Notes: generated by a model not told the origin, from the sequence alone. Shown: positions 8,590 to 17,202, counted from the stretch's first letter. The stretch is DNA of 64,000 nucleotides from Marmoricola sp. OAE513 (GCF_040546585.1 NZ_JBEPOC010000001.1:3286001-3350000), one strand, 5' to 3'. Made by a program: numbers and translations.

Positions 8590-9456
8590 ATGACCACCGA
8601 AGAGATGCACCACGACGACCACGACCTCGGGCTGTCCCACGACCTGCCTCGGATCATCGAGCAGGGGGTGGCCCGACGTCGGTTGTTCGGCATCCTCGGT
8701 GGCCTCTCGGCGGCTGCGGTCGTCGCGGGCTGCGGCGCGGGGGAGGACGCGTCGACCTCGGGAACCACCAGCAGCACCGGTGGTGGCCCGGGAAGCAGCC
8801 CGGGAAGAAGCACCGGCACCGCAGTCGCCGACGGCGAGATCCCCGAGGAGACGGCCGGCCCGTACCCGGGTGACGGCTCCAACGGCAAGAACGTGCTCAA
8901 CCAGACCGGGGTCGTCCGCTCCGACATCCGTTCCAGCTTCGGAGGCGCGACCGGGGTGGCCGAGGGCGTGCCGCTCACGATCCGGTTGAAGGTCTACGAC
9001 CTGACCGGCGAGACGACCCAGTCGTTGCCGGGAGCCGCGGTCTACCTGTGGCACTGCGACCGGGACGGGCGGTACTCGATGTACGACTCCGAGATCGCCG
9101 AGGAGAACTACCTGCGCGGGGTCCAGGAAGCCGACGACGACGGGTGGGTCGAGTTCACCTCGATCTTCCCGGCGGCGTACGACGGGCGGTGGCCGCACAT
9201 CCACTTCGAGGTCTACGGCAGCGTCGACGACGCGACGAACGCGTCCAACAAGCTCCGGACCTCGCAGCTGGCGTTCCCGAAGGACACCTGCGAGGCGGTG
9301 TACGCGACGTCGGGGTACGAGGCGAGCGTCAACAACCTGGCGCGGACGTCGCTGAACACCGACATGGTGTTCTCCGACGGCTACTCGCTGCAGCTGGCGA
9401 AGATGACCGGGTCGGTGAGCAAGGGCTACGTCGCGACGCTGAACGTGCCGGTCTAA
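8590..9456 (+). CDS. Tat-exported intradiol ring-cleavage dioxygenase-like lipoprotein
   Basis: 288 residues. A twin-arginine signal (ARRRLFGILGG, about 28-38) ends in the lipobox VVAGC (Cys48), so the folded protein is probably exported and lipid-anchored. After a Gly/Ser linker comes the intradiol dioxygenase beta fold. GRY (Tyr162), PAAY (Tyr197) and HIHF (His203, His205) supply the two Tyr and two His ligands for non-haem Fe(III). Family members cleave catechols between the hydroxyls, but extracellular ones have unknown substrates. There are no other aromatic-degradation genes nearby. hemW starts 10 bases downstream with its own promoter-like hexamer. Confidence 0.85.
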   Translation: MTTEEMHHDDHDLGLSHDLPRIIEQGVARRRLFGILGGLSAAAVVAGCGAGEDASTSGTTSSTGGGPGSSPGRSTGTAVADGEIPEETAGPYPGDGSNGKNVLNQTGVVRSDIRSSFGGATGVAEGVPLTIRLKVYDLTGETTQSLPGAAVYLWHCDRDGRYSMYDSEIAEENYLRGVQEADDDGWVEFTSIFPAAYDGRWPHIHFEVYGSVDDATNASNKLRTSQLAFPKDTCEAVYATSGYEASVNNLARTSLNTDMVFSDGYSLQLAKMTGSVSKGYVATLNVPV

Positions 9457-9465
9457 CCTCGGGGG

Positions 9466-10665
9466 ATGCCCTCTTCGCTCCCCGACGGTGATCCGGCGCC
9501 GCGCGACGGCTCGTTGCCGTCCTCGGCACTGGCAGAGCTGAGCGGCCGGAAGCTGGGGGCGTACCTGCACGTGCCCTACTGCTCGGTGCGCTGCGGGTAC
9601 TGCGACTTCAACACCTACACCGCCACCGAGCTGGGCGGGGGTGCCTCGCAGGCGTCGTACGCCGTGACCGCGGTCCGCGAGGTGGAGCTGCTCGCTGACG
9701 TGCTCGTCGGTGCGCCGCCCGTGGAGACGGTGTTCTTCGGCGGGGGGACCCCCACGCTGCTGCCGAGCGCCGACCTGGTGGCGATGCTCGCCGGGGTCCG
9801 CGACGGCTTCGGTCTCGCGGCCGACGCCGAGGTCACGACCGAGGCGAACCCGGACTCGGTGACCCCCGAGAGCCTCGCCGAGCTCCGCGCGGGTGGGTTC
9901 ACCCGGATCTCGTTCGGGATGCAGTCGGCGGTGCCCGCCGTGCTCGCCGTGCTCGACCGGACCCACGACCCCGAGGGCGTGCCGAGGGCCGTCGCGTGGG
10001 CGCGCGAGGCCGGGTTCGAGCAGGTGAGCCTCGACCTGATCTACGGGACGCCGGGGGAGTCGGTGGCCGACTGGGAGAAGTCGGTGCGCGCCGCGCTCGC
10101 GTGCTCGCCGGACCACGTGTCGGCGTACTCGTTGATCGTGGAGGACGGCACCGCCCTGGCGCGCCAGGTGCGCTCCGGGGTGATCCCGATGCCGGACGAG
10201 GACGACCTGGCCGACAAGTACGAGCTCGTCGACGATCTGCTCGGCGCCGCCGGGCTGGGGTGGTACGAGGTGTCGAACTGGTCGCGCGACGAGGGCTCCC
10301 GCTGCAGGCACAACGAGCTGTACTGGACCTCGCAGAACTGGCTGGGCGTCGGACCGGGCGCCCACGCGCACGTCGGCGGGGTGCGGTGGTGGAACGCCAA
10401 GCACCCGACGGCGTACGCGGCCCGGCTGGCCGCGGGGGAGTCGCCGGGGTTGGCGCGCGAGGTGCTGGACGCGGAGACCCGGCGGGTCGAGCGGGTGCTG
10501 CTGGAGGTCCGGTTGCGGGACGGGCTTCCGGTCTCACTCGTCGACCGCTCGCGGGTGGATGCGGTCGTGGCGCAGGGGTTGGCGGAGGTGGTCGGGGAGC
10601 GGCTCGTGCTGACTCGGCCGGGGCGGTTGCTGGCCGACGCCGTGGTGCGCGACCTGCTGGGGTAG
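9466..10665 (+). CDS. hemW: Radical SAM haem chaperone HemW
   Basis: 399 residues. PYCSVRCGYCDF supplies Cys39, Cys43 and Cys46 of the radical SAM CxxxCxxC cluster, followed by FFGGGTPTLL (GGGTP binds SAM) and the HemN-like C-terminal domain (CRHNELYWTSQNWLGVGPGAH). The family was once called oxygen-independent coproporphyrinogen oxidase, but this group lacks decarboxylase activity and delivers haem to membrane proteins. TAACCT ends 6 bases before the ATG and overlaps the stop of the upstream gene, suggesting a leaderless promoter. The position downstream of lepA fits actinobacterial order. Confidence 0.93.
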   Translation: MPSSLPDGDPAPRDGSLPSSALAELSGRKLGAYLHVPYCSVRCGYCDFNTYTATELGGGASQASYAVTAVREVELLADVLVGAPPVETVFFGGGTPTLLPSADLVAMLAGVRDGFGLAADAEVTTEANPDSVTPESLAELRAGGFTRISFGMQSAVPAVLAVLDRTHDPEGVPRAVAWAREAGFEQVSLDLIYGTPGESVADWEKSVRAALACSPDHVSAYSLIVEDGTALARQVRSGVIPMPDEDDLADKYELVDDLLGAAGLGWYEVSNWSRDEGSRCRHNELYWTSQNWLGVGPGAHAHVGGVRWWNAKHPTAYAARLAAGESPGLAREVLDAETRRVERVLLEVRLRDGLPVSLVDRSRVDAVVAQGLAEVVGERLVLTRPGRLLADAVVRDLLG

Positions 10666-11072
10666 GTGCCCGGCTCGCCTGAGCGCCACGTCACAGGCTC
10701 CGGCGGCGACGACCAGCCGTTCGCTTCGCTCACGGGTGCCAGCCCATCCATCACCGCCGGAGCCTGCGTCGTGGCGCCCTGGTGCGCCGGTCACCACATC
10801 TCGACAAGCTCGATGACCGGGTGCCGAGCCTGGGTCGTGGTGGTTTGGTGCGCGGGTCACCACATCTCGACAAGCTCGATGACCGGTTGCGGAGCCTGCG
10901 TCGTGGCGCCCTGGTGCGCCGGTCACCACATCTCGACAAGCTCGATGACCGGGTGCCGAGCCTGGGTCGTGGTGGTTTGGTGCGCGGGTCACCACATCTC
11001 GACAAGCTCGATGACCGGGGGTGCTCGATGACCGGGGGTGCTCGATGACCGGGGGTGCTCGATGAGCGTGGC
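10666..11072. repeat. Gene-free 407-bp spacer: 132-bp duplicated repeat plus 17-bp tandem repeats
   Basis: This spacer between hemW and the DUF3097 gene has no credible gene. From 10759 to 11022 a 132-bp block occurs twice (10759-10890, 10891-11022). Each block consists of two related 66-bp halves, all four ending in CACATCTCGACAAGCTCGAT followed by GACCGG. Then CTCGATGACCGGGGGTG, 17 bp, is repeated three times (11007-11057) with a partial fourth copy. The open frames on both strands here exist only because 66 is divisible by three, and I do not call them genes. The core is the same dispersed repeat found at 8.5, 23.6, 56.5 and 63.3 kb. Confidence 0.9.
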
Positions 11073-11918
11073 CTACTGCGTCACGAAGTCGATGAGCTCC
11101 TCGACGCGACCCAGGAGTGCCGGTTCGAGGTCGGCGTACGAGGTGACCTTGGAGAGGATGTGCTGCCAGGCGCGGGCGATGTCGGCCTGGTCGCGGTGGG
11201 GCCAGCCGAACTGCTGGCAGACGCCCTTCTTCCACTCGATGTTGCGGGGGACGGTCGGCCAGGCGTCCTTGCCGAGGCGTTCGGGTTTCACGGCGGCCCA
11301 GACGTCGATGTACGGGTGCCCGACGATGAGGACGTGCTTGCCGATCGGGGACTTGGCCACCGACTGGGCGATCCGGCTCTCCTTCGAGCCGTGCACCAGG
11401 TGGTCGACGAGGACGCCGACGCGGCGCTCCGGGCCGGGGTTGAAGTCGCGGAGGTGGGCGGAGAGGTCGTCGATGCCCTCGAGGTACTCGACGACCACGC
11501 CCTCGATGCGCAGGTCGGCGCCCCAGACCTTCTCGACGAGCTCGGCGTCGTGCCGGCCCTCGACGAAGATCCGGCTGGCGCGGGCGACGCGGGCCTTGGT
11601 GCCGTGGACCGCGACCGAGCCGGAGGCCGTGCGGATGGGAGCGGCTGGGCCCTTCCTGACCGGCGCAACCAGGATCACCGGGACGCCGTCGAGCAGGAAG
11701 CCCGGACCGAGCGGGAAGGTGCGTCGCTTGTTGCGGCGGTCCTCGAGGATCACGGTGCCGAGGTCGCGCTCGACCTTGACGATCTCGCCGCAGAAGTCGG
11801 TCTGCACCTCTTCGACCACCAGACCGGGATCAGCGGCGACCTCGACCGACCGGCCGTTCTTCGGCTTGCGCCAGTCACCGGACAGGACGTCGGACCCGTA
11901 TCGATCGAAGCTGCTCAC
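11073..11918 (-). CDS. DUF3097-family protein
   Basis: 281 residues, GTG start, with TAGCGT exactly 6 bases upstream (leaderless). The sequence matches the actinobacterial DUF3097 family: an N-terminal beta-rich part (VVEEVQTDFCGEIVKVERD, DRRNKRRTFPLGPGFLLDG) and a C-terminal half with VEGRHDAELVEKVWG, VEYLEGIDDL and VLVDHLVHGSKE. That half looks TOPRIM-like because of its acidic EGxxD and DxD-like positions, but this is inference. The family is commonly found next to hemW, as here. No function is established. Confidence 0.8.
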   Translation of the reverse strand: MSSFDRYGSDVLSGDWRKPKNGRSVEVAADPGLVVEEVQTDFCGEIVKVERDLGTVILEDRRNKRRTFPLGPGFLLDGVPVILVAPVRKGPAAPIRTASGSVAVHGTKARVARASRIFVEGRHDAELVEKVWGADLRIEGVVVEYLEGIDDLSAHLRDFNPGPERRVGVLVDHLVHGSKESRIAQSVAKSPIGKHVLIVGHPYIDVWAAVKPERLGKDAWPTVPRNIEWKKGVCQQFGWPHRDQADIARAWQHILSKVTSYADLEPALLGRVEELIDFVTQ

Positions 11919-11977
11919 CGGGTCACGCTAGGCACTTCCGCCCCAGGAGTAACGGAGGCTCGCCTAGGCTCGCACGC

Positions 11978-13102
11978 ATGCACCGTAAATCTTGGGTCGT
12001 GCTGCTCTCGCTGGCCTCGCTCCTGCTCGCTCCGGGTCTGTTCAGCCCGGCGGGCGCGCTGGACCCGGTGCCGCCGGTCAACCAGACCCCGCCCGCCGTC
12101 GTCGGCACGGCCCGGGTTGGCGCGGCGCTGACGGCTGATCCCGGGACGTGGTTGCCCGAGGGGTCGTCGTACTCCTACACCTGGTTGCGCGACGGTGCCG
12201 CGATCGCGGGGGCTTCCGGGGCGATGTACCGGGTGGCGAACGGCGACCTCGGACACCGGCTGGCGGTGCGGGTGACCGCGCACGGCGAGGCCTCGGGCCA
12301 GCCGGCTACGTCGGCCGAGACGGCTGCGGTCGGCAAGGGCCGGTTCGCCTCGACCGCTCGTCCGACGATCTCCGGCGTACGGCGGTGGGGGCGGAAGCTC
12401 ACCGTGAAGCCGGGGGCCTGGAGCCCGAAGCCGACGTCGTACCGGTACCAGTGGCTGCGCGAGGACCGGCCGATCCCGGGGGCGACGAAGGCGACCTACA
12501 CGCTCAAGGTCAAGGACTACGGCAAGCACATCGCCGTACGGGTCTCGCCGCGGCGCGACTTCTACGAGCCGGGGGCCGTGCTGTCGTTCCGGACCGGGCC
12601 GATCGGGCACCGGGTGGGTGTGCGGAAGACATTCACGTACAGCATCGCAACCCGGGGTCGGATCACCGCGGACCTCGACACGTTCGCTGCGCTGACGGCG
12701 CAGACGTACGGCGATCCGCGCGGTTGGCGCTCGGCGGGCTACTCGTTCCGCCGGGTCGCGCGCGGTGGGGACTTCACCCTCGTGCTCGCGAGCTCGAGCC
12801 AGATGCCCAGCTTCGGGTTCCCCTGCAGCAGGACCTGGAGCTGCCGGGTCGGTCGCAACGTGATCATCAACCAGACGCGCTGGCTGCACGCGTCGCCGGC
12901 GTGGAACGCGCAGAAGCTGAAGCTGCGCGACTACCGGCACATGGTCGTCGACCATGAGACGGGGCACTGGTTGGGGCACCGCCACCGCGGCTGTCCGGGC
13001 AAGGGCAAGAAGGCGCCGGTGATGATGCAGCAGTCGAAGGGTCTCGGGGGCTGCCGGTTCAACCCGTTCCCGCTGCCGTCGGAGAGGTGGACGAGCCGGT
13101 AG
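11978..13102 (+). CDS. Secreted metzincin-like protein (DUF3152) with two Ig-like repeats
   Basis: 374 residues; signal peptide about 1-30 (VVLLSLASLLLAPGLF). Two similar beta modules follow (about 38-115 and 125-210), each with a YxYxWLRDxxxIxGA core, as in many actinobacterial cell-surface proteins. The C-terminal domain (about 220-374) is DUF3152 with HETGHWLGHRH at 326-336, an exact HExxHxxGxxH zinc motif, and VMMQQ as a plausible Met-turn. Active peptidase function is likely but not proven for the family. TAGGCT ends 7 bases before the ATG. It is divergent from the DUF3097 gene. Confidence 0.85.
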   Translation: MHRKSWVVLLSLASLLLAPGLFSPAGALDPVPPVNQTPPAVVGTARVGAALTADPGTWLPEGSSYSYTWLRDGAAIAGASGAMYRVANGDLGHRLAVRVTAHGEASGQPATSAETAAVGKGRFASTARPTISGVRRWGRKLTVKPGAWSPKPTSYRYQWLREDRPIPGATKATYTLKVKDYGKHIAVRVSPRRDFYEPGAVLSFRTGPIGHRVGVRKTFTYSIATRGRITADLDTFAALTAQTYGDPRGWRSAGYSFRRVARGGDFTLVLASSSQMPSFGFPCSRTWSCRVGRNVIINQTRWLHASPAWNAQKLKLRDYRHMVVDHETGHWLGHRHRGCPGKGKKAPVMMQQSKGLGGCRFNPFPLPSERWTSR

Positions 13103-13112
13103 GAATATCTTC

Positions 13113-13146
13113 TTGCATCGTGAGTGTTCGCGATATATCGTTAACA
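13113..13146 (+). promoter_or_regulatory. Probable promoter and PadR operator
   Basis: An imperfect 22-bp dyad at 13125-13146: TGTT, two bases, the perfect palindrome CGATATATCG (13131-13140), two bases, AACA. It overlaps a likely -10 (TATATC) downstream of TTGCAT at 13113-13118. PadR regulators usually bind such AT-rich dyads upstream of their own genes, so autorepression is the simple reading. Confidence 0.55.
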
Positions 13147-13206
13147 CATCGAGAAGAACGGCGAACTTAGAACCGCCGCCTCGATCCTGATGCAAGGAGA
13201 AACACC

Positions 13207-13908
13207 ATGAAGAACCCCAACGCACCGTGGGCGCCGTTCGAGGCAGCCCCGTTCAGGTCCGAGTTCGAGTCCGTACGCCGCCAGCGCGGCCACGGTGGCC
13301 ACGGTCGTGGCCGTCGCGGTGGCTGGGGCGGTCCCGGTTTCGGGCCGCCGCCGTGGGTCGGTCAGATGTTCGGCCCCGAGTTCGGTGGCCCCGGAGGAGG
13401 TCGCGGCGGCCGCCGTCCGCGTGCCCGCCGCGGTGACGTCCGGTCTGCGATCCTCGACGTCCTGGGTGCCTCGCCCGAGCCGATCAACGGCTACCAGGTG
13501 ATCCAGCAGATCGCCGAGCGCACCGAGGGCGCCTGGAAGCCCAGTCCCGGGTCGGTCTACCCGACCATGGCGCAGCTGGTCGACGAGGGCCTCGTCGAGG
13601 ACGCGCCGATCGGGCGCAAGACCGTGCAGCTGACCGAGGCCGGTCGCGCGTACGTCGCCGACAACGCCGATCAGATCGCCGCCGTGTGGGCCGCCTTCGA
13701 GGCCGGCGACAGCGAGGACCAGGACACCGATCTCCGCCAGGTCATCAAGCAGACTGTCGGTGCGATCGTCCAAGTCGCCTCGGCCGGGACGCCTGCCCAA
13801 CAGGCGAAGGCCGTCGAGATCCTGGCGGACACCCGCCGCAAGCTGTACGGGCTCCTCGCCGAGGGGCCCGAGGCCGCCGAGGGCCGCGAAGCCGCCGGGG
13901 AGGACTGA
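13207..13908 (+). CDS. PadR-family transcriptional regulator
   Basis: 233 residues, ATG start with AAGGAG upstream. The first 75 residues are a Gly/Arg/His/Pro-rich low-complexity arm (RGHGGHGRGRRGGWGG). The PadR winged helix (about 76-155) contains GDVRSAILDVL, NGYQVIQQIAERTEG, PSPGSVYPTMAQLVDEGLV and KTVQLTEAGRAYV. The C-terminal helical part (about 165-225) would form the dimer. PadR proteins repress transport or stress genes and often their own operon, and a dyad lies 60 bp upstream. It overlaps the DUF1707 gene by one base (TGATG). Confidence 0.9.
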   Translation: MKNPNAPWAPFEAAPFRSEFESVRRQRGHGGHGRGRRGGWGGPGFGPPPWVGQMFGPEFGGPGGGRGGRRPRARRGDVRSAILDVLGASPEPINGYQVIQQIAERTEGAWKPSPGSVYPTMAQLVDEGLVEDAPIGRKTVQLTEAGRAYVADNADQIAAVWAAFEAGDSEDQDTDLRQVIKQTVGAIVQVASAGTPAQQAKAVEILADTRRKLYGLLAEGPEAAEGREAAGED

Positions 13909-14288
13909 TGCACACGTTCGCGCCTCCGTCGATCCGGCTGTCTGACCGGGACCGCAGGGCCGCCCTGCGAGGTCTGGCGCGCGAGCACCGCCGTGGTCGG
14001 ATCGACGCCGCTGAGCTCGCCGAGCGGACCGACGCCGTGAAAACGGCGCGGACGCACGGCGACCTCGAACCGGTCTTCGCCGACCTCGCGGTGCGGCCGC
14101 GCGCCGGGCACTTCCGTCGGGGGCCGGTGCCGTTCCCCTTCCCGTTCCCGGTCCTGCCGTTGCTGATCATCGCGATCGTGCTCGCAGCCACGGGCCACGT
14201 GCCGTGGATCGCGCTGGTCGTCGTCGCCGCCGTCCTGGTGCTGACCGCGCCGCTGCGCTGGAGGCACCGGGCCCGCTGGGCCTGCTGA
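13908..14288 (+). CDS. DUF1707 small membrane protein
   Basis: 126 residues. The N-terminal DUF1707 domain (about 9-60) shows IRLSDRDRRAALRGLAREHR, GRIDAAELAERTDAVKTART and GDLEPVFADL. A proline/phenylalanine-rich link then leads to two membrane helices (about 82-97, 100-116) and a basic cytoplasmic end. Its start overlaps the stop of the PadR gene, so the pair is one operon and the regulator probably senses a state in which this protein acts. The molecular function is unknown. Confidence 0.85.
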   Translation: MHTFAPPSIRLSDRDRRAALRGLAREHRRGRIDAAELAERTDAVKTARTHGDLEPVFADLAVRPRAGHFRRGPVPFPFPFPVLPLLIIAIVLAATGHVPWIALVVVAAVLVLTAPLRWRHRARWAC

Positions 14289-14292
14289 CGGG

Positions 14293-15147
14293 CTAGATCA
14301 ACGGGAGCTGGCGCCGTACGCGGGGGAGCTGTTCGTAGCCCCGGCGTACGGCGTCCGCCATGTCCTCCGACGGATACGGCCAGTCGCCGAGTTCCAGGGC
14401 CTGGTCGAGCGGGACACCGCGGGTGGCCAGGTCGCGGATCGTCTCGGCGACGACGCCGATCGCCGAGCGCTGCTCGTGCACGAAGTCCTGGTCGACGACC
14501 GCGCCGTGCCCCGGTACCAACCGGGTGGCCGACCCGGTCAGCGAGAGCACCAGGTCCAGGCTCGCAGGCCAGTCCATCGGGAAGCAGTCGGGGCCGAAGC
14601 CGGGGACGGCGGACCGCTCGGTCGACTCCTCCACGAGGTCGCCGGTGAAGACGACGTCGGCATCGGGGACCCGGACCACGATGTCGCCGTCGGTGTGCCC
14701 GCGCCCGGGGTGCACCAGCTCGAGCGCGCGGTCGCCCAGGTCGAGCGCCAGGGCGGAGGAGAAGGTCCGGCGTGGGACCGCCACGTCGGTGCCCAGCAGC
14801 TCGGGGATCCCGGGTGAAGGGTCGTCGACCGCCTGGCGACGGATGCCCTCAACGTGCTCGACCAGCGCCGCCGCGGCGTTCTCGTGGGCGACCAGCTCGG
14901 CGCCGGCCTGCTCGAGGACAGCGTTGCCGAGGGTGTGGTCGAAGTGCACGTGCGTGTTGACGGCAGCGACCAGCGGGGCCGAGGAGATCCGGCGCACGGC
15001 GTCGAGAACCTCGCAACCGAGAGCACCCGAGGCGTTGGTGTCGATGACGACGATCCCGGCGTCGCCGGCGACCAGCCCGACGTTCACGTCGAACCACGGG
15101 TAGCGAGCCACCCAGACGCGGTCGGCGATCTCGGTGAAGGCGGTCAC
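14293..15147 (-). CDS. Metallo-beta-lactamase-fold hydrolase
   Basis: 284 residues, GTG start with TAGGGT 6 bases upstream; the spacer GAGGAG could also act as a ribosome site. The HxHxDH motif is THVHFDH (His66, His68, Asp70, His71). It is followed by HPGRGHTDGD, FTGDLVEES and PGHGAVV, the full metal-ligand set for a binuclear zinc site. It belongs to the broad glyoxalase II/SoxH-like group, so the substrate cannot be named, and there is no sign that it acts on antibiotics. It converges on the DUF1707 gene, 4 bases away. Confidence 0.9.
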   Translation of the reverse strand: MTAFTEIADRVWVARYPWFDVNVGLVAGDAGIVVIDTNASGALGCEVLDAVRRISSAPLVAAVNTHVHFDHTLGNAVLEQAGAELVAHENAAAALVEHVEGIRRQAVDDPSPGIPELLGTDVAVPRRTFSSALALDLGDRALELVHPGRGHTDGDIVVRVPDADVVFTGDLVEESTERSAVPGFGPDCFPMDWPASLDLVLSLTGSATRLVPGHGAVVDQDFVHEQRSAIGVVAETIRDLATRGVPLDQALELGDWPYPSEDMADAVRRGYEQLPRVRRQLPLI

Positions 15148-15195
15148 CTCCTCACCCTAGGTGAGGAGGTCCGGTGCGCCGCGGCGGGTGCAAGG

Positions 15196-16545
15196 ATGGG
15201 ACCCGTGCGCAAGGCCGTCGCTCCACTCCTCGCCGTGACCGTGGCCCTCGTGCTCGCCGACTCCGCGGTCGTGACGCTGGCGCTGCCGGACATCCTGCGG
15301 CACCTCGACGCCTCGGTCACCGAGGTCTCCTGGGTGCTCATCTGCTTCAACCTGGTCCTCGGACTCGGATCGGTGCCGACCGCGCTGGTCTTCGCGCGTG
15401 CCCAGCCCCGCTGGTTCAGCGCGGCCGGGATCGCCGTCTTCGCGGGTGCCTCGGCCTGGTGCGCGCTGGCAGGGTCGATCGAGATTCTGATCATCGCGCG
15501 GTGCATCCAGGCGATCGGCGGCGCGCTCGCGCTGGTCGGGTGCCTGGAGCTGCTCGTCACCGACCAGGGGGAGCGGCGGGGTGTCGGGACCTGGGTGGCC
15601 GCCGGGGTGGTCGGGACGGCGGCCGGTCCGTTCGTCGGCGGACTGCTGACCGAGGCGATCTCCTGGCAGGCGATCTTCGTCGTCCAGGTGCCCTTCGCGC
15701 TGCTCGCCGTGCCCGCCGCGCTCGCCGTGACCGCGGCGCCGGAGGTGACCGTCGACAGGCACCGTCCGGCGATCCGTCCGAACCTGACGTTGGCACTGCT
15801 CTCGGCGTCCCTCACCGCTGCGCTGTTCCTGCTGGTGCTGCTGCTCGTCGAGGGCTGGAGCAGGTCGCCCGCGACGGCTGCGATGACCGTCTCGGTGGTG
15901 CCGGTCGCGGCGCTGCTCGCGCGACCGCTGGCGCGGCTGCTGCACGCGCCGAAAGACGTCGAGGTGGCGGTGGGCTGCTTCCTGATCGCCGGAGGACTGG
16001 TCGGGCTCGGGATCCTTCCGTCCGCCGAGCTCGCCTGGACGATCGCTCCGCAGGCGCTCGTCGGGCTCGGTCTCGGCATGACCGTCGACCGGCTCACGGC
16101 GCAGGCGCTCGAGCTGCGGCTGCCGCGGATCAACCACGCCGGGTGGACCTTGAGCGCCCGGCACCTCGGGGTCGTCGTGGGGTTGGCGATCCTGACGCCG
16201 GTGTTCACCGGGGACCTGCAGGACGCGCAGCGACCCGCGCAGGAAGCCATCACGTCGCTGGTCCTCGACGCCCCGTTGCAGCCGCAGGACAAGATCGACC
16301 TGGCCGGTGCGCTCGGAGAGGACCTGAGCGCCCAGCAGGGTCAGGTCCCCGACCTGTCGGAGGCGTTCCGGAAGGCGAGGTTCTCGCCCGAGGAGCTGCC
16401 GGCAGCGAAACGCCTCCAGGACGACCTGGACGAGCAGCTCGAACGCGCCGCCACGTACGCCTTCCGGGATTCGTTCCTCATCGGTGCCGGGCTCGGGCTG
16501 CTCGCACTGGTCACGGTCGTCGTACCGCGCCGGAGAGCCTCGTGA
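15196..16545 (+). CDS. MFS drug/proton antiporter-type transporter
   Basis: 449 residues from the ATG at 15196; a GTG at 15205 with AAGGATGGG upstream is an equally good start. The first helix LLAVTVALVLADSAVVTLAL and motif WVLICFNLVLGLGSVP match the EmrB/QacA (DHA2) group, with about 12-14 predicted helices. An unusual feature is an extracytoplasmic stretch of about 80 residues just before the last helix (DLQDAQRPAQ through DDLDEQLERAATYAF), charged and helical. The gene overlaps the next one as GTGA, so the two products are probably partners. The substrate is unknown. Confidence 0.85.
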   Translation: MGPVRKAVAPLLAVTVALVLADSAVVTLALPDILRHLDASVTEVSWVLICFNLVLGLGSVPTALVFARAQPRWFSAAGIAVFAGASAWCALAGSIEILIIARCIQAIGGALALVGCLELLVTDQGERRGVGTWVAAGVVGTAAGPFVGGLLTEAISWQAIFVVQVPFALLAVPAALAVTAAPEVTVDRHRPAIRPNLTLALLSASLTAALFLLVLLLVEGWSRSPATAAMTVSVVPVAALLARPLARLLHAPKDVEVAVGCFLIAGGLVGLGILPSAELAWTIAPQALVGLGLGMTVDRLTAQALELRLPRINHAGWTLSARHLGVVVGLAILTPVFTGDLQDAQRPAQEAITSLVLDAPLQPQDKIDLAGALGEDLSAQQGQVPDLSEAFRKARFSPEELPAAKRLQDDLDEQLERAATYAFRDSFLIGAGLGLLALVTVVVPRRRAS

Positions 16546-17150
16546 AGGCGTGGCGGTACTGGGCGCTCCCGGTGTTCGCGCTCGCTCTGGTCGCCGGGGT
16601 GCTCGGGGTGCAGCGGGCGCACGGCGGCGGGGAGTTCGAGCCGTTGCGGGCGGCTGATCCGTGCGTCGCGCGCGAGGTCGGCTCGCGGGCCGAAGGGATC
16701 GAGGGACTCTCGGAGCGGTTGGTACTGCTGGGTCTCGACGGTGCTGCCTGCCGACTGCACCTGAGCCGTGAGGCTCTGACGCTGGAGTTCGCCGGGGGTG
16801 ACCGGCTCAGCGACCGTCAGGTCGCGGCGCTGCGGGCCGGACTGCTCGGCGCCGTGCGGCGGATGGAGAAGGACGGGTCGCTGCCGAAGGCGTCCGTGCT
16901 CCTCGACGAGGCGCTCGACTCGATCGACCTTCCCGGGCTGGTCAAGACGGCGATCCGCGCGCTACCGGACTCCGCGGTCAACGGGGTGCTGAAGACGGAC
17001 GACGTCCTGACCCGCGCCATCAAGAAGCTCGATCTCCGCGAGCTGCTCGCGAACCTGGATGATCAGGGAGACCTGGAGCGGCAGATCGAGGTCGCGGTCA
17101 CGGCCGCAGTGAAGGACTCGTTGAAGGACCGGGTCCGGAACCTGGTCTGA
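16542..17150 (+). CDS. Membrane-anchored protein coupled to the MFS transporter, function unknown
   Basis: 202 residues from a GTG overlapping the transporter stop. One N-terminal hydrophobic segment (about 5-22, YWALPVFALALVAGVLGV) would anchor or export it. The rest is soluble and helical, with two cysteines (in DPCVARE and GAACRLH) that could form a disulfide. Repeated amphipathic helices follow (LRAGLLGAVRRMEK, LLDEALDSIDLPGLVKTAIRAL, LTRAIKKLDLRELLANLDD). I do not recognise the family. Tight coupling suggests it works with the transporter on the outer face, perhaps through the extra loop there. Confidence 0.7.
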   Translation: MKAWRYWALPVFALALVAGVLGVQRAHGGGEFEPLRAADPCVAREVGSRAEGIEGLSERLVLLGLDGAACRLHLSREALTLEFAGGDRLSDRQVAALRAGLLGAVRRMEKDGSLPKASVLLDEALDSIDLPGLVKTAIRALPDSAVNGVLKTDDVLTRAIKKLDLRELLANLDDQGDLERQIEVAVTAAVKDSLKDRVRNLV

Positions 17151-17202
17151 GGTCCCTCGTGGAACACTGCCTTCCGTGGGCCGAGACCTGGGATGGAGCA
17201 AG

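Noticed and set aside
10666-11048. Overlapping open frames of 70-230 residues on both strands
   Set aside because: They consist of repeat translations (HLDKLDDR units), exist because the unit is 66 bp, and lack ribosome sites or family matches.
14293-15147. Beta-lactam resistance gene
   Set aside because: The metallo-beta-lactamase fold is very broad; nothing points to lactam hydrolysis.
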